This document shows, piece by piece, positions 43,860 through 56,161 of a stretch of 64,000 bases of DNA. The DNA comes from Phlyctochytrium arcticum. Taxonomy: Eukaryota; Chytridiomycota; Chytridiomycetes; Chytridiales; Chytridiaceae. The notes below the pieces were generated by a model. The model did no database searches and had not been told where the DNA came from. It worked only from the letters and a program-made list of their open reading frames with translations. Location: positions 434,001-498,000 of the forward strand of contig JAHLKI010000001.1 in the NCBI GenBank assembly GCA_025602905.1, in the 5' to 3' direction. The position numbers and the translations under genes were made by a program. Position 1 is the first letter of the stretch, and each line of letters opens with the position of its first letter.

Positions 43860-45685
43860 CTACTTCCAGACAGCATCGGTCGAGGCAGCAACAATGCCAC
43901 TGTTTGCAATGATTTGCGCTCTAATCTTATCCATTCTGTCGTACGTCACAAGATGGTCCTGACTAGTGCGAGACCACAACGCCTCTGCAACGGCTGCCGC
44001 GCGCGGCCAAACGATCGATTCGACCGAAGCAACGTCTGACAGGTCTTCGGTGAATAGAACAGCTTCACCGCCGAGAACCCGTGGGTCTTTGGGTAAATGT
44101 TGGTTGGCAATCACGTAGGCTGGAGTGAGTTGCTTGCCAGAGTTACAGTATTTCCTGTTATATGAAATGTGAGCGATATAATTTTGTGGGTCGCACGGCA
44201 ATGCAAAACTTACCCGCAATCGAAATACCAAGGCGAAATTAGACTGACGACTACCTCAAGGTCGGGATGATTTTTCAAAATCTTGTCGACATCGGCTGCG
44301 TCTTTCCATATCTGGACAATCGAGTTCTTCGGCACCACATTGCCGCGTAGGTTGTGATCCGTGAGGGGGTCAGCCCAGAGCATGGATCGTTTGTTATTGC
44401 TGCTGGCCTGATTGTGTAGAAAGGAAGCCACCTTGCCGAAAGCGTCCGCGCAATTGTATGCCGCAGGAGCGCCTGAAGCCGTTGCCCAACAATCACAATT
44501 GACTTCATCCAGACCGACATGCAGAACGTCAGTATTGGTCGCAAAAAGCGGAAGTTGAGCTTGGAAAAAGGCACCCAATACAGAATAAGTGTCGGGGCTG
44601 AACGGGTTGATTTGGCCACTTGGTTTGAGACCAGTTGGGTCGGGGTTACAAGACAAAATTTCGGGATACGTCCGGGCCCAGACATCAGCGTGTCCTGGAA
44701 AATCAAACTCTGGGACAACACGGATTCCTCGATCGTACGCGTATTGGATGACTTGTTTAATGTCCGTTTCAGTGTAGACTTGCGGGCGACCATTCGTGTC
44801 GTTAAAGGCGCCTTCGCCGTTGATCATACGGCCAAAGGGAAGAGGCACACTCTGAGCATCAATAACGTGCCAATGAAAGGTGTTGAGTTTGACAACCTCC
44901 ATGGAATCGAGATGACGGAGAATTTGTGCCGCGGGAATAAAAATACGACCAGAGTCGAGCATTAGGCCACGATGGCGATATGATGGGGAATCATCCATGG
45001 TGACAGACTCGGGAAGGCAGAGCTGAGTAGGGGCAACGGCTTGCCCAGGGCAGGTTGTGATGAGCTGGCTTAATGACATGATGCCTCGGAGGGCACCCAA
45101 GGGAGACGGGGCAACAAGCGATATGTCGCGGGTTACGTTACTGATGCTCAGCTTATACGATTCATCTGAATCGAGAGTCCAATCGCAAGCGACGGGATTT
45201 GTCACTTGCACCGTCAGAGTAACAGGCTTCTGTGCAGTGCCTGCCTTGCTCTGATCGTGTATGTTGACCCCCAAAACTCTTCCCACCCGACCCCCCATGC
45301 GGACAAGTGCCGCGTCTAACAATGTAGGAGCGCATGCTCCTTTCTGTGATGATGCCGAAGAGGATGATGTTGGTATCAAACTGATAAAGAGCAGAGTCAT
45401 CAGTGCGAATCAAAAAAAGTAAACAATCAAATGTACCACTTACTTTAGTTTGACAAAATCAAACGATATCTGGTTTCCTGACAGCACACTAGCACTTCGT
45501 GCCGCGGGAAACGTTCCGGTAAAGTAGTCTGGATCCTTTTCCGGCTGCTTTCGGCCCAGAACTATTGCGAGCACCGTCACGACAATAACAACCAGGACAG
45601 TGACAACCATACAGGTATGCAGCCCAACGCGCTTTCGATGCGAGAGACCATGATAGCGCTTACGCCATGGCGACAGACACGCCAT
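43860..45685 (-). CDS. Membrane-anchored beta-N-acetylhexosaminidase (GH20)
   Basis: GH20 enzymes remove terminal GlcNAc/GalNAc, for example from chitin oligomers. Start ATG 45685. The first exon encodes a short basic cytoplasmic tail (SPWRKRYHGLSHRKR) and one membrane helix (VVTVLVVIVVTVLAIVLG), so a type II anchor rather than a cleaved signal peptide. After the intron (donor GTAAGTGG, acceptor TTATCAG) the GH20 N-domain follows, with LVAPSPLGALRGIMSLSQL. The barrel then has YRHRGLMLDSGR, LNTFHWHVIDAQ, RVVPEFDFPGHA and the catalytic pair in HVGLDEVNCDCW. The last exon (from about 44160) has LGGEAVLF, IVWPRAAAVAEALWS and the stop at 43860. Length about 590 aa. A role in wall chitin turnover is inferred. 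Confidence 0.9.
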
Positions 45686-46319
45686 TCAATTCAGAGCAGG
45701 GTTTGCAACTAAGACCAGACCGTACGGAAATGCCCAATGCCCTGTCAAAAGTTGAAGGCCGGTGTCGATCGAGACGAGAGGAAAAGCCCAGGCCGAAAGT
45801 GTCACTGAGGCTGAGCGTTTTTGCCAAACTGCGCTGTCGGAAACGAAACGCCAGAAGCGGGGTTTGGGCGCCTTTACCGAACTTCCGCCGAGAACAAGCG
45901 CTACCGCCAAAAGTCGTTCCTCCAGAACTTCAGACTCATGTTGTTTGACATTTTTGGTGTTTACCGCCAACCTTATTCACTCTTTCCGGGTGGAAAAGAT
46001 TACGATAAAGTAAATCAAACCAGATCAAAAGCGCGCCACCGACCTTCCATTTCTCCAGGCGAGCGTGCTGATGTGCCATGTATCATACTAAATTTAAAGG
46101 CAGCTCAAGGATGTATCGATGATGATTTGACCATGATATTCCGAGCAATACATGTTCAAATACCTAAAGTGCCTGCGAACAAAATGCAACATGGGTGATA
46201 TATGAACTGAGATACCACAAAACTGACGGCGAGGCACAATGGCACACGAGAACTGGCACATCATATGTACTATCAAATTACAATTTGTACGCTTGCGAAC
46301 CAATTTTCTGCTATTCTGC
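45686..46319. other. Intergenic, 634 bp
   Basis: This lies between the PSMA1 stop and the GH20 start, both minus. Overlapping open frames on both strands have no recognisable domain. It should hold the GH20 promoter and the PSMA1 3' end. Confidence 0.4.
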
Positions 46320-47621
46320 TCAATCTGTTTCCATAGGAGTAGGCTCTGTGGTGCTGGACGCATCTGGGGCATCCGCTGCTGTTGGTGTACTACCTGTCGC
46401 TCCGGCAGAACCCCCCGATGCTCCTCGACCACTTCCAGCGTCGGCCTCTGCAAGAAGATCCAGATATCTGAAAAGAAAAAGGCATTAAAAAAGAGAACAT
46501 GAACACCATCATTGCGTTCAAGTACCTCTGCAGTGACTCGCCCTCGACTGTGCAATATTTCGTGCCTTTGCCAACCAGGCTGATTGAGCAGTTGTTTAAG
46601 TTGAGCTCCTTGTCCTGCTGAAGCGTGTCTCGCAAAGCGCGTAGACCGTGCACAACTAGATCATCCAGTGATGCTGTTTATATACGCGTGTTAAGAATAA
46701 TTGATCCGAGATGAAAACGTAATGGATGTTGCATTCACCTTCGGCAAATGACTCAACATGCTTTTCGAGATACGTCTTGGCGGATTGTGATCGTGCGCCA
46801 ATAGAAATGGCATAGTAGTCAAAGAAATTGCCAGATGGGGCAAATTCGTATAGATGTGGACCAGCATCCTACGTGATGGTCAGTACACCGATTTTTCCCC
46901 AGTTGATGAGCAGAACATACATCGTAGCCGGCAACCAGAACGCCTACACCGTATGGACGGCGTCCGTATCTCTGGGTGTTTACTTGGGCCTCTGCGGAAC
47001 AAGCATCAACAATGGGGTTCAATTTTGGATTTGGGTAGCAACATACTGTCTCCGATAGCCGCGACGATTCGGTACGTTGGAAGAGGTCGTCCGAACAGGA
47101 GTTTGGATTTCATAGCTTCAGATCGCATGAACGTGCTACCACTCCGCATAAGCATCATAATTCTATCGTCAGGCCGGCAAGAACCAACCTGAGAACGCGC
47201 GCATCAGATGTGAGGCCAGCAAAGGCCATTCCAATATGATCGTCGACACGGATAAGTTTTTTTTGGTATGATGCGAGTTCGCCGGCAGATCGCTGCAAGA
47301 ATTGTAAATAATTGATGGAAACCCCCGGAATGACGGAAAATGTTACCTTCAATGCCAACAAAACAACATGGCTGTTGGAGCGAACACCAACGCAAGCTGA
47401 TCCCTGTTTCACGGCTTCCATTGCATATTCAACTTGATGCAATCGACCCTATGATCACCCATCTTGTGAGTCAAGTATTGCATCCAGAAATCCTCGTGGG
47501 TAACCCACCTGGGGCGACCAGGTTGTAATATCATTGTCGTATCTGTAGACAGATTGCCTAAAGTTAGCAAAGGCTATCGTGTATCGGCAAAAGCTCGGCT
47601 CGCTTACTGATTTCGGAACAT
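46320..47621 (-). CDS. PSMA1: 20S proteasome subunit alpha, PSMA1/Pre5 type
   Basis: Small exons on the minus strand: MFRNQ (47607-47621), [11 protein letters not shown] (about 47527-47560), then [19 protein letters not shown], and [20 protein letters not shown] with [12 protein letters not shown]. Next come [29 protein letters not shown] sequence, [18 protein letters not shown] and [11 protein letters not shown]. The C-terminal tail is Ala/Ser/Thr-rich and ends in PTPMETD, much like the acidic tail of the animal protein. The subunit sits in the outer alpha ring of the 20S core and helps gate the chamber. The gene is divergent from IFT81 with about 340 bp between starts. At least eight exons; internal limits are approximate. 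Confidence 0.9.
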
Positions 47622-47961
47622 CCTTTCACGATCACCCTCTCGGGAAGAATATTATAGATAAATGGACCTCTCTTGAAGGACAGAAAAGTTCAGAGTCAAG
47701 CTGGACGGTCACAGAGGTCGCTGTAGTCGTTCGTCGTTAGATCAGAAAAGTTCCTCTATTGTCGCGGTTGGCAATTACTCACTGTTTTGCAGGTAAACGG
47801 ACGGCCAAGGAGAGACGACGCGTCACTTGAAATCCGAGTGAACCGGCTAAGCCACGAAAGTCATCTGGTCATGTGACAAACGCGGTTTATGCAATTGAGG
47901 TGAGAGCTGGCTCCGACCGCGATTAGAGAAAGTTGGGGCGACAAAGTCTTGGAAAGTCATC
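47622..47961. other. Divergent promoter region, PSMA1/IFT81
   Basis: A 340-bp spacer between two divergent starts. No TATA box or perfect RFX X-box was found. GGTTGGCAATTAC (about 47768) is at best a weak half-match. GGTCACAG and GTCATGTGAC words are present. Confidence 0.35.
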
Positions 47962-50808
47962 ATGTCGGCCCCCCTCGATTTAAAGCTGGTTGTCTCGGCG
48001 CTCGCGGCTCCCCCGTTCAACCGAAATTTCAGTTCCATTCAGCTTCACGATGAAGTCCCTGTATTCAATTTGTTGCAGCTATTGACAGATGTCATGGCTG
48101 CTGTAGATCAACAAAACGCAAACAGCACCCACAGAGGAGTGGATTTGAGAAATGAGGATCCACAAGAAAGCGTTCTTCGGATGGTTGCCTTTCTGCAGCT
48201 CCTGAAGTGGAAGGAAGCGGCAGATGCGTAAGTCGCTTCAACGCATCACTGAAGGCAGATCGGCTAATACAGTTGCCGATTGAAGAGAAGCATTGAGCCA
48301 AAGGATGTTGGATGGAGACAGAGGAACGATACTAAGGGCGCTGCAGTACTTGCTGAAAGATTTCAACACCCACAAGAAGAGGGCGTACCTGGCTCCCTTT
48401 CTTGCTGCCATTGATGTTCCGTCAGAGTTTACAATGGACGAGGGTACGTTATGCCGTACACGTTATCCTGATGAATAGCTCACATGTCTACTATAGCCAT
48501 GTCTGAGTTGATTCGGCAGGTCGAAGATCTTCAGGGGCAGTTTAAAGAGATTCACAAGACGGTCGACACGGTGCAAAACTCGAGTGCGAACGCTGGGGTT
48601 CTCAAGAAGGAGATACAGCAGTTGGAGGATGAAAAGCAACAAGTGCAGAACAAAATCGCCAAGATTCGAAAACGCGTAGAAGACATTGTTCGTACATACA
48701 TACCTACGAAATGCGCAGTCATTTATGGATCCTTGCTTTTTAGCCTCAACACGAACAATGGCTGGAAGCAGCCCGCAGCCTGCGCAACGAGCAACAAAAC
48801 TCAATTCATATCAATGAGCGGTAGGATAACAGCCTATGTCACACAAATGGATACTTCATCTTTCCTAACGCAGCCCGCAAAAAGTATAAAGGAACAGCGA
48901 CATTTGATCAGCCTTGCAGATACCCGGTATAGCAACGCTTTGACGGCTCTGAAGGATGCAAAAGTATGCAGGCCCTTTCTCCTCCAGAGTTCGCCCGTGC
49001 ATCAATAACAAGGATTTTGCAGTCTGCTATTGCATCCGCCAACCCTGAAGCTCTGCTTCAAAAGCTTGAGGAGGACAGTAAAATGAATCAATATCTCGCA
49101 ACTGAGAACCTGCCAAAGGTAAATAGCGCCTTCATATCACGCTAACAACGCATTGAGCTAACGCCTTTCGTAGCAAATTGAAGAGGCGCGCCAAGCGATT
49201 CGACAACTGAAAAAAGTACTGGCGGAGCCAGCTCTTAGCGACAACGATTTGGTGCAACAAGAGACAGAGATTAGGGAGCTGAACGAGACAGTTGCTCGAT
49301 TGGCCGAAAAAAAGTTGGCAAAGCACACGTATGTTGTACACAAATGTCTATATACGCCAATGGCTCATCTCATGGTAAGCAGCAAAGCAGGAGATGATAA
49401 GTTGGCCTTGTTTCGACAGCAAGCAGCCATCATTGCGCGAAAAAAGGAAGGGACGACTGTTACACTCGCAGCACTTGAGACACAAGTAGAGGAGTTACAA
49501 AAGGAGTTGACGAAGAAGATGGAGTCAGAACAGGCTCAGGGTGCTCGGGTACTGTTCTGTTTCACAAGCACTTACGCCAACATACTTGCTGATGCTGACA
49601 ATTTACGTTTGTAGATACCGAAGGGGGAGGAGTTTAAACGCTACGTTGCGGAGTTGCGTGGAAAATCTACCGTATATAAGAAGAAGAAGGCAGAAATTTC
49701 GGCCATAACTGCGCAGTACGGTATATTGCAGCGCACCGAAGAGGTTCTCCCTGAATGCATTTGCAACCAACCGCTGCACCAGATTATTGACCCTGCCGTG
49801 CCACTAGATTCTAACGACAAAACGAAAGGCCCTCGAAGATGCGCTTTCGCAGCTTGAGAAGCGCCATGGTGTAGCTGGCTTCCATGTTGCCCAAGAAACG
49901 CTTGAAAAAGTCTCAGAGAGGAAAGCGGAAGTGGACGAGCTCAAAGGACGCACCTTGGAGGAGATCAGTGGCATTATTCAAAAGCTGATGGATAATATCA
50001 ATGTGAGTTCTGGTAGAGATAATGCTCTCATCTACTTGACGTTGACCTAGTCTTTCCCTAGGAGAAAAAAAGTTCCTTATCGCCCGTCATTCAAGAGTTG
50101 CGCAATTTGCGACAGCAAGTGCAAGAGACAGAAAGCGAGTATGCAGAGAAAAAGAAGTTATATGATGCCACGATGGTGGGGTTGGAAAGGTATCTATCCT
50201 TTGCCCTTGGGAGGCCATATAGAGTCTCAAATTTGTTGGTCCCAGTGAGGTATCACAGCTTGAGCACGAAACAAAAGGTCACAAGCAAGATATCGCCAAC
50301 GATCAAAGTCGAATTTATTATCTACATACACAAATTCAACAAACGGAGGTTCTGAATGAGCGCGGTAAGTCGAATTTCTTTCATTCAGGTTCCACAGCAA
50401 CTTCGTCTGAAGCTTATCAATTTTTCCAGTCATGCAAGAAATGAAGGCATACATAGGAGGTGATGAAGTGGTTGAGCAAGCACAGAAGGCTCGCGGGTTC
50501 AAAACATATCGGGATCTGTACACCCGACGTTTGTCTGAATTGGAGCATCTGGGAAAAAATTTGCGTGAGCAGCAGAAGGACATAAAAGTAAGGGCGCTAT
50601 TATCATATTGCCTCAACAAGAGAAAAATCCTAACTTACTCTGGCAGACTAAATACGAGCCCAATATGAAGCAAATTATTATGTTTAACAATGTAAAGAAG
50701 TTGTTGATGCTCAAAGCGCGTCATAATGCCAAACTTCTGGCGGGCGAGACCAAGAAGGAAGACAAAGTCGCACATGTAGGTGGTGTTGACAGATCTCATA
50801 TCCACTAA
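47962..50808 (+). CDS. IFT81: Intraflagellar transport protein IFT81
   Basis: IFT81 is an IFT-B core subunit that pairs with IFT74 and binds tubulin cargo for flagellar growth. Start ATG 47962. The N-terminal roughly 120 residues form the calponin-homology domain: LLQLLTDVMAAVD, LRMVAFLQLLKWK, ILRALQYLLKDF, KRAYLAPFLAAIDVPSEF. The rest is coiled coil over about a dozen exons: IRQVEDLQGQFKEIH, SANPEALLQKLEED, LALFRQQAAIIARKKEG, GEEFKRYVAELRGKSTVY, GILQRTEEVL, VDELKGRTLEEISGI, VIQELRNLRQQV, MQEMKAYIGGDE, LGKNLREQQKDIK and YEPNMKQIIMF. All are in the order of animal IFT81. Stop at 50806-50808. About 620-640 aa. It is convergent with EFHC1. Confidence 0.93.
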
Positions 50809-51046
50809 TGGCTAAGACGAAATTTCGCCTTAGGTCACCAAGGATCGTTTGGTTTTGTAAATTAAAAAAGCTTCTGCTTGTATCTATTGCTTTATTTACT
50901 GCACATTTTTTATATGCAATGACTGGTCATTTATTAGATGTCACTTTCCGGTTGGACTGCAGGGATGATGCTGGATATTGCTACAGTGTGTTTACTACAC
51001 AAATATTCCTTCTGACACAACTCTGCATACGCAAATGAAGGAGGTT

Positions 51047-53947
51047 CTAGTACTGTGCGACTTGACCACCACAGTCACCACAGCAATCACAGGATCCTGT
51101 ATCATCAGGGAGCGTGGCGTTATTGTGTGCATATGTGTTGGGTGCATTTTGCCCTTGGAATGAGTAGTTGCCTTGTTCTGGGATAGAAAAAGACACTTGC
51201 GGCTTGCTTTCCGTGTGATCGACTGCCTGCGCAATTGCCCGCTTGGGGTTGGTGTTCATGATGGTGGCGACGGGGGGTGGGAGCGGCGGGCGCTTGTAGG
51301 GGGTGGGAGTGACAGCTCCACGAGCCAGATTCCCTCCAGTTGCTGCAGGAATGGGAACAGGTACATCCGCGGAGTCGGTGATCGCGCCTACTGCTTCATG
51401 TGAAGCCTTTTGTATTCTCCGGCCAGCAGGAGTATATTTGGCAGCTGCTAGCTGCGCATTTTCTTCAGCCGCGGCAGCAGCTTCTACGGCGCGAGTCTGG
51501 GCAGCTGCAAGGATGGATTGAGGGGGTGTAGAGGATTGAAGGGCTTCAACAAGGGAAGGCATGTGTACATGCTTATGAGCGGCGCGCTCGAATGGACGGC
51601 AAAGCGTTATGAGTTGCTAAAGGTCATAGTTGGTGAGCGTTGGGCGACGCTAGGCTTCACAGTGGGTGAAAAAACTTACGTGATCACTGAACAGGTCACC
51701 AAATGCTTGCTTTGCTCGCTGTATCCATACTTGCCGATCGCAGTCCTCGTCTGTTCCCAAAGTGGCTGCCGCCGTACCCAGTGCCGCTCTCGCTGCACCC
51801 AGTACTTTTGCAAAGTCACTTTGCACGAACAAGCCCGGTTCTCCTTCCATGTAGTTGAATACATATTCATCAGCGTCCAGGAGGACAAAGCGGTGGGCAA
51901 AGACAGTGACCGTTGCTCCAACGTACAAGTCTGGAGCAATGTAATAGCGTGGTCCTTGCGGGTCGGATAGAGATGACCCTGGTAGTAAGACACGTGTTCG
52001 CTCCATGAACTTTCCTCCAATGACTCCGGCATTCCTGAACGCAAACATTAGGACACCTCTGGGTTCATAGATACAAAAATGTCACAGTGAAAACGAACCG
52101 TTGAGGGGGCTCATAAATGGTCATCATGTCGTCCGCCAGACGATAACTGATGACGAAGCGGCGATTGTGATCTTCTTTGTGCTTAGAGTCCTAAACCCCG
52201 GGTTATTGCCCTATTCAATAGAGGATGCAACTAAACCAGCTCATACCAAACGCGCAACAAAGCGTAACACTTTTCGTTCATTATCAAGCATTTTGATAAA
52301 GTCTTTTTTGGGGGGTTGCAGGACTAGGTATTTGACGGAACCGAGCGAGTCCTCTACAGAGCCGAACCCATTGTACGGTGGAATTTCCTGCCAATACTTG
52401 TTAACATCTGATACACCATTATTCATGCGAAATCGAAATCATCATTTACCGCTTGTGTGCTTGCAGGCGCTTGGACCGTGACACGTAGAGGCTCAAGTTC
52501 AGTAGGCGGCAGATTGAGATGGACCGTGTAAAAGTTCTTGGTATAATCGTCGCAATCCCGACTATTCGGAAACGCTGCCTTAGATTCCAAATCGAAGCTC
52601 GTCGTGTTAGATCTTACATGAGGAATGGTCGTCCGAGTACGTTGATTACGGCACCAACCCGGAAATCTTTCCAAGTGTAAACGGATGTGTCATTCACGTC
52701 TATATGTCCAATGAATATCGCGATTTAGCGGATCAGCCACTTGCGACGCACCTGACAAATCCTTGAAGGCCTTCGGTAGCTGTTGTCGGCGCAGCAAGAT
52801 GGGGAACGGGTCCCGTCCGTTGTTCGGTTTCTGTACCTCGCGCACTTCAACACTATCATCCACGAGATAATAGTGAAGGACCTAAGATTGATCAAGCATG
52901 AGTCCATGGTTCAGAGCATTGTTTCAATAGACGTGACATACAAACTCTCTTAATTCGCCAAACATGCTTTCGCGATCATCCCATACACAATAGAATCTGA
53001 GAACTTTCCGATCATGTTCCAAGAAGCGTTTGAGCTTGTCCGGACCTTTGGCGCCAGCGGTGGGCACACGGGTAGGACGTGCACGAACAAGTTCATGAGG
53101 GTCAGCGGGCATAAGCTCAGGGGGGTTGAGGTTGATGCGTTCAGTATCACGCAAAAAAGCCTTCATCCAAAGTTAGTCACATGGCCGCTGAACACTGAAA
53201 GGTGGGAATCTCACCTCTGTGAACTTATCGCAGTTCACAATCCGGAAGGTCTTGCCGTAAAATGTGACATTCACAGCACGGTTAAAGTCTCTGATACTGT
53301 AAAAAGAGGTGGTATCTCTGGGCATCTTCTGTCGCTTGATGAGTACTCCTTGTGCAATCCCGCTATTTTCCACTGGGGGTTCTACGACGGCGATCGAGTC
53401 ATCTTCAACGTAGTAGAGAATGCGCACGCGGCGAAGGTGATATTGCTCAATGGACTCGTGCACAGTTTGCTTGAAGTATGCATCAAAGCGCAGGACCTAA
53501 AGGACATTTGAGATTGAGTGTAACGAAAGCATCATGAGTGCAATGAAACCCACCACTTTGTCAAAAGCAACATGCGCTGGCACAAACTTTGACTCTTCCA
53601 CCACTTTTTTTGCCCCTCCACCGCCTGTCTTCATTCGCCGGTCGTCGTGGCCTACATTCTCTTCGCCATATGTTATGCGCGGTTCTGAACCCATAAATTG
53701 TAGCAATTGTTGGGGAGAGCGGAGATCAGGGGGCAGGTCAATGTGTCTAACTGGGTAGCCATTTTTGTATTCTAGGGTGTGTCGAACCCGGAAATCAGTT
53801 TTCTATTGGAATAGGAATAAGATAGTCAGTATGCATCTAAAGATGTAGAAGCAGGATAGATCGTAAAATTACAGCAGCATCCCGAATGGAGTTTCCAGGC
53901 AAAAATGGGATTCGGCTATCCCGCCAGGTTTGCTTGATCTGTGCCAT
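51047..53947 (-). CDS. EFHC1: EFHC1-like axonemal protein with three DM10 domains
   Basis: Start ATG 53947 ([18 protein letters not shown]), then [11 protein letters not shown] and [15 protein letters not shown] as in animal EFHC1. The first DM10 has [29 protein letters not shown] and [16 protein letters not shown]. The second has [20 protein letters not shown] and FHLEQ-like strands. The linker [16 protein letters not shown] leads into the third ([29 protein letters not shown]). The intron after that (about 52034-52106) is removed so that the reading joins to [13 protein letters not shown]. The last exons give [12 protein letters not shown] and an Ala-rich helix, then a Pro-rich tail ending in a cysteine cluster (CDCCGDCGG). 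No EF-hand is visible. It is divergent from ETFBKMT. About 12 exons; the short internal ones are approximate. Confidence 0.9.
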
Positions 53948-54268
53948 ATTCTACCGCTTGATCGTCCTCCGCTCGGAAGACTTGCTGACGGCGACTGATC
54001 GAAACAAAAACTGACTTCTGGTTGAGAACCGGACTGGTTCGGTCTGAGAAAATGCTGATGCCCAAAAATCAGATAATCATCTGACCTGTGATTGTACCGG
54101 AGATTTTTGCTTTGTGTGAAAGTCCGCTGATTACCTAATCAAAATTCCAAGATTCCAGAATATATATATAACCGAGATTCCAAGTTCCAATTTCCACAAA
54201 GTCCAGAAAGCCGCACCCACAACAATTTTAGGACAACTAGGAATCAAGCCGTTATCCGTGGAAGGACG
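53948..54268. other. Divergent promoter region, EFHC1/ETFBKMT
   Basis: A 321-bp spacer. A TATATATATA run lies at about 54162-54171, some 100 bp before the ETFBKMT start, and GATTCCAAG/TTCC words repeat around 54150-54195. No X-box palindrome was found. Confidence 0.4.
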
Positions 54269-55140
54269 ATGCTGAGGAGGCTGTCTCGGAGTGTTCATCT
54301 GAGGAGTCAACCTACAGTCTACTGCCAGTCCTTTACCTCTTTGACCGCCACCAATCCGCTCCAGGAAAACCCGTTAGAACTATTTGTCCGCGCAAATACC
54401 TGTTTGGTCCGTCCGAATCTTACTCCCAGCATTCAATTGCATCTTATAACGCCGACATGTCCGATGTACACTTGGGGTCAAGATGACTTGGACAACAGTG
54501 GCGTGGGAATCCCATATTGGTCTGTGTATTGGCCAGGTACGTTCAAAACCGGCCCACGGACGGTCAGACTTCTGATAGAAGTTCAGGCGGACAAGCTTTA
54601 ACAAAATATATTTTGGAAAGCGACAAGCTCTTTACAGGAAAGAATGTTTTGGATCTTGGTGCAGGTGGTGGCTCCGCATGTATCGCTGCCGTTCTACGTG
54701 GAGCGAAATCTGTCATCGCGAATGATATTGATCCCTACGCACTGGCAGCCACTCGGTTGAATGTGGCAGCAAACTTGAACCAAAATGCGGAGCGAGTCAC
54801 TTTCTCGAATGCCAATTTCTTGACCACGCCCCCGATCCTGCCAGAAGGAAGCGATGGGGAATGGATTGCTTGCATTGGTGATATGTTCTACGACCACGAG
54901 ATGGCAGATTGCATTCGCAGCTGGATCTGCGAGGCTCGAAGGAAAGGCGTGGGTATTCTCATTGGTGACCCGGGTCGCCATGCCCTATCGGCGCAATGTA
55001 CAGAGCACGGTTCTGACATTGTAGAGTACAATGGGATATTTCTGAAGAATTTAGCGAGATACGGTTTGCGGAATGAGACAACGTCGTATTTAGACGAAAA
55101 TGCATTTGATTTGAGCCACGTATGGCAAGTTATAGAGTAG
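54269..55140 (+). CDS. ETFBKMT: Electron-transfer flavoprotein beta-subunit lysine methyltransferase
   Basis: ETFBKMT (METTL20) methylates lysines of ETF-beta in the mitochondrial matrix. Two exons: 54269-54538, and 54579-55140 after an intron with donor GTACGT and acceptor GTTCAG. The N-terminus MLRRLSRSVHLRSQ is a typical mitochondrial presequence. LTPSIQLHLITP and IPYWSVYWPG lead across the junction to GQALTKYIL. The SAM-binding motifs are VLDLGAGGGSACIAA and IANDIDPYA. GDMFYDHEMAD and ILIGDPGRH follow, the D-x-F-Y-D motif being typical of this seven-beta-strand family. Length about 277 aa, as in animals. Stop at 55138-55140. Confidence 0.9.
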
Positions 55141-55292
55141 AGGCAGGAATAGAGGCAGATCCCGTTGTAGATATTATTTAGAGTATCAAGCTCCATATGT
55201 AAATATCTGTCCACAACTCAAATAGTCTTAAGCCAGCTCAGTCTAGATACCTATATACAGGCAGGGAAGTACGGAGCGTCCACCGAGGCACA

Positions 55293-55939
55293 TCAAAGTC
55301 CAAATTCCTTCTTCATTGACCACCATACGCCGATATTGAAGAGTTCAGCGACCCAGCCTGGCACTTTCCCCTGCAGAAGGTAACCGCCTAAACAATTGAC
55401 TGTATACATTGTCACTGAAGGCGACTGCTTTTGCAACGCCCACAGTGTGTTGACTATCAAAATCATCTTGAAATTATTCTCAGGGCTAAAATGTCGATAG
55501 AAAATTCCCGTCGCCAACATCGCAACAGCACGGTTGTCCATATATTGAGCATCTGCTAGTTCGCAAATACGAAGATTAGTCAAGGCACCACTGAGCACGG
55601 CAAGTAGCATCGTCAGATACGAGCTGTGATGCTGAACATATGAAAAGCCCGTGGCATGACGGCGAGAACGGTTATATACACCGGAAATAGCAAGGACGGC
55701 TTGGACTAGAACAAAAAAGTATGAGACAGCATGCGAGAGATAGGTTCAGGCGAGAAGCATACCAGCAGCCTCAGCTAGGAAAAGTGCGCGCACCCATGGA
55801 GCTGTCACGTCGTTGGACCAGTAGAGAAAAAGAGCACTGTTGTTCTCAGTATGAGCGCCACAGAAGGAAGGCTTTCATATCATCCAAATCCGCACCTAGA
55901 GGCTGCTACAATTAGAGCGTGGAATACGTTGGCGTCCAT
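55293..55939 (-). CDS. Hypothetical small membrane protein
   Basis: Start ATG 55939 (MDANVFHALIVAAS). Three exons: a short first one, a second containing TVLFLYWSNDVTAPWV and LFLAEAAG, and a third from about 55710 to 55293 (VQAVLAISGVYNRSR). In all about 175-185 aa with three or four hydrophobic stretches (VLAISGVY, LTMLLAVLSGALTNL, FKMILIVNTLWALQ, LLQGKVPGWVAELFNIGVWW). Residues DAQYMDNRAVAMLATGIFYR lie between them. I do not recognise the family. It is divergent from NMA111 and its 3' end faces that of ETFBKMT. Confidence 0.55.
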
Positions 55940-56161
55940 TTTGCAAGGCGGTTCAGCTGTTTCGATGCCCTGATCCCAGATTTCCGAAGGTCGGCAACTT
56001 TGCTGACTCAGCGCGTGCAAGTCGTTGTTGGCATGGCAAAATCGAGCAGCTGGAGTTGAAGTCAACTTTCGAGATCGGCAACCGGTGAGAATCATATATA
56101 CATCGTCTCGGGAAGGACGAACCAGGTTATCTCACGCTTCAAGCTTTGAACTCTTTACATA

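Noticed and set aside
51990..52048. Reading [12 protein letters not shown] as a continuous EFHC1 exon with an 8-residue insertion
   Set aside because: A 73-nt intron ending GTTCAG gives EPPQR joined to NAGVIGG, as in the family, and a stop lies upstream in the unspliced frame.
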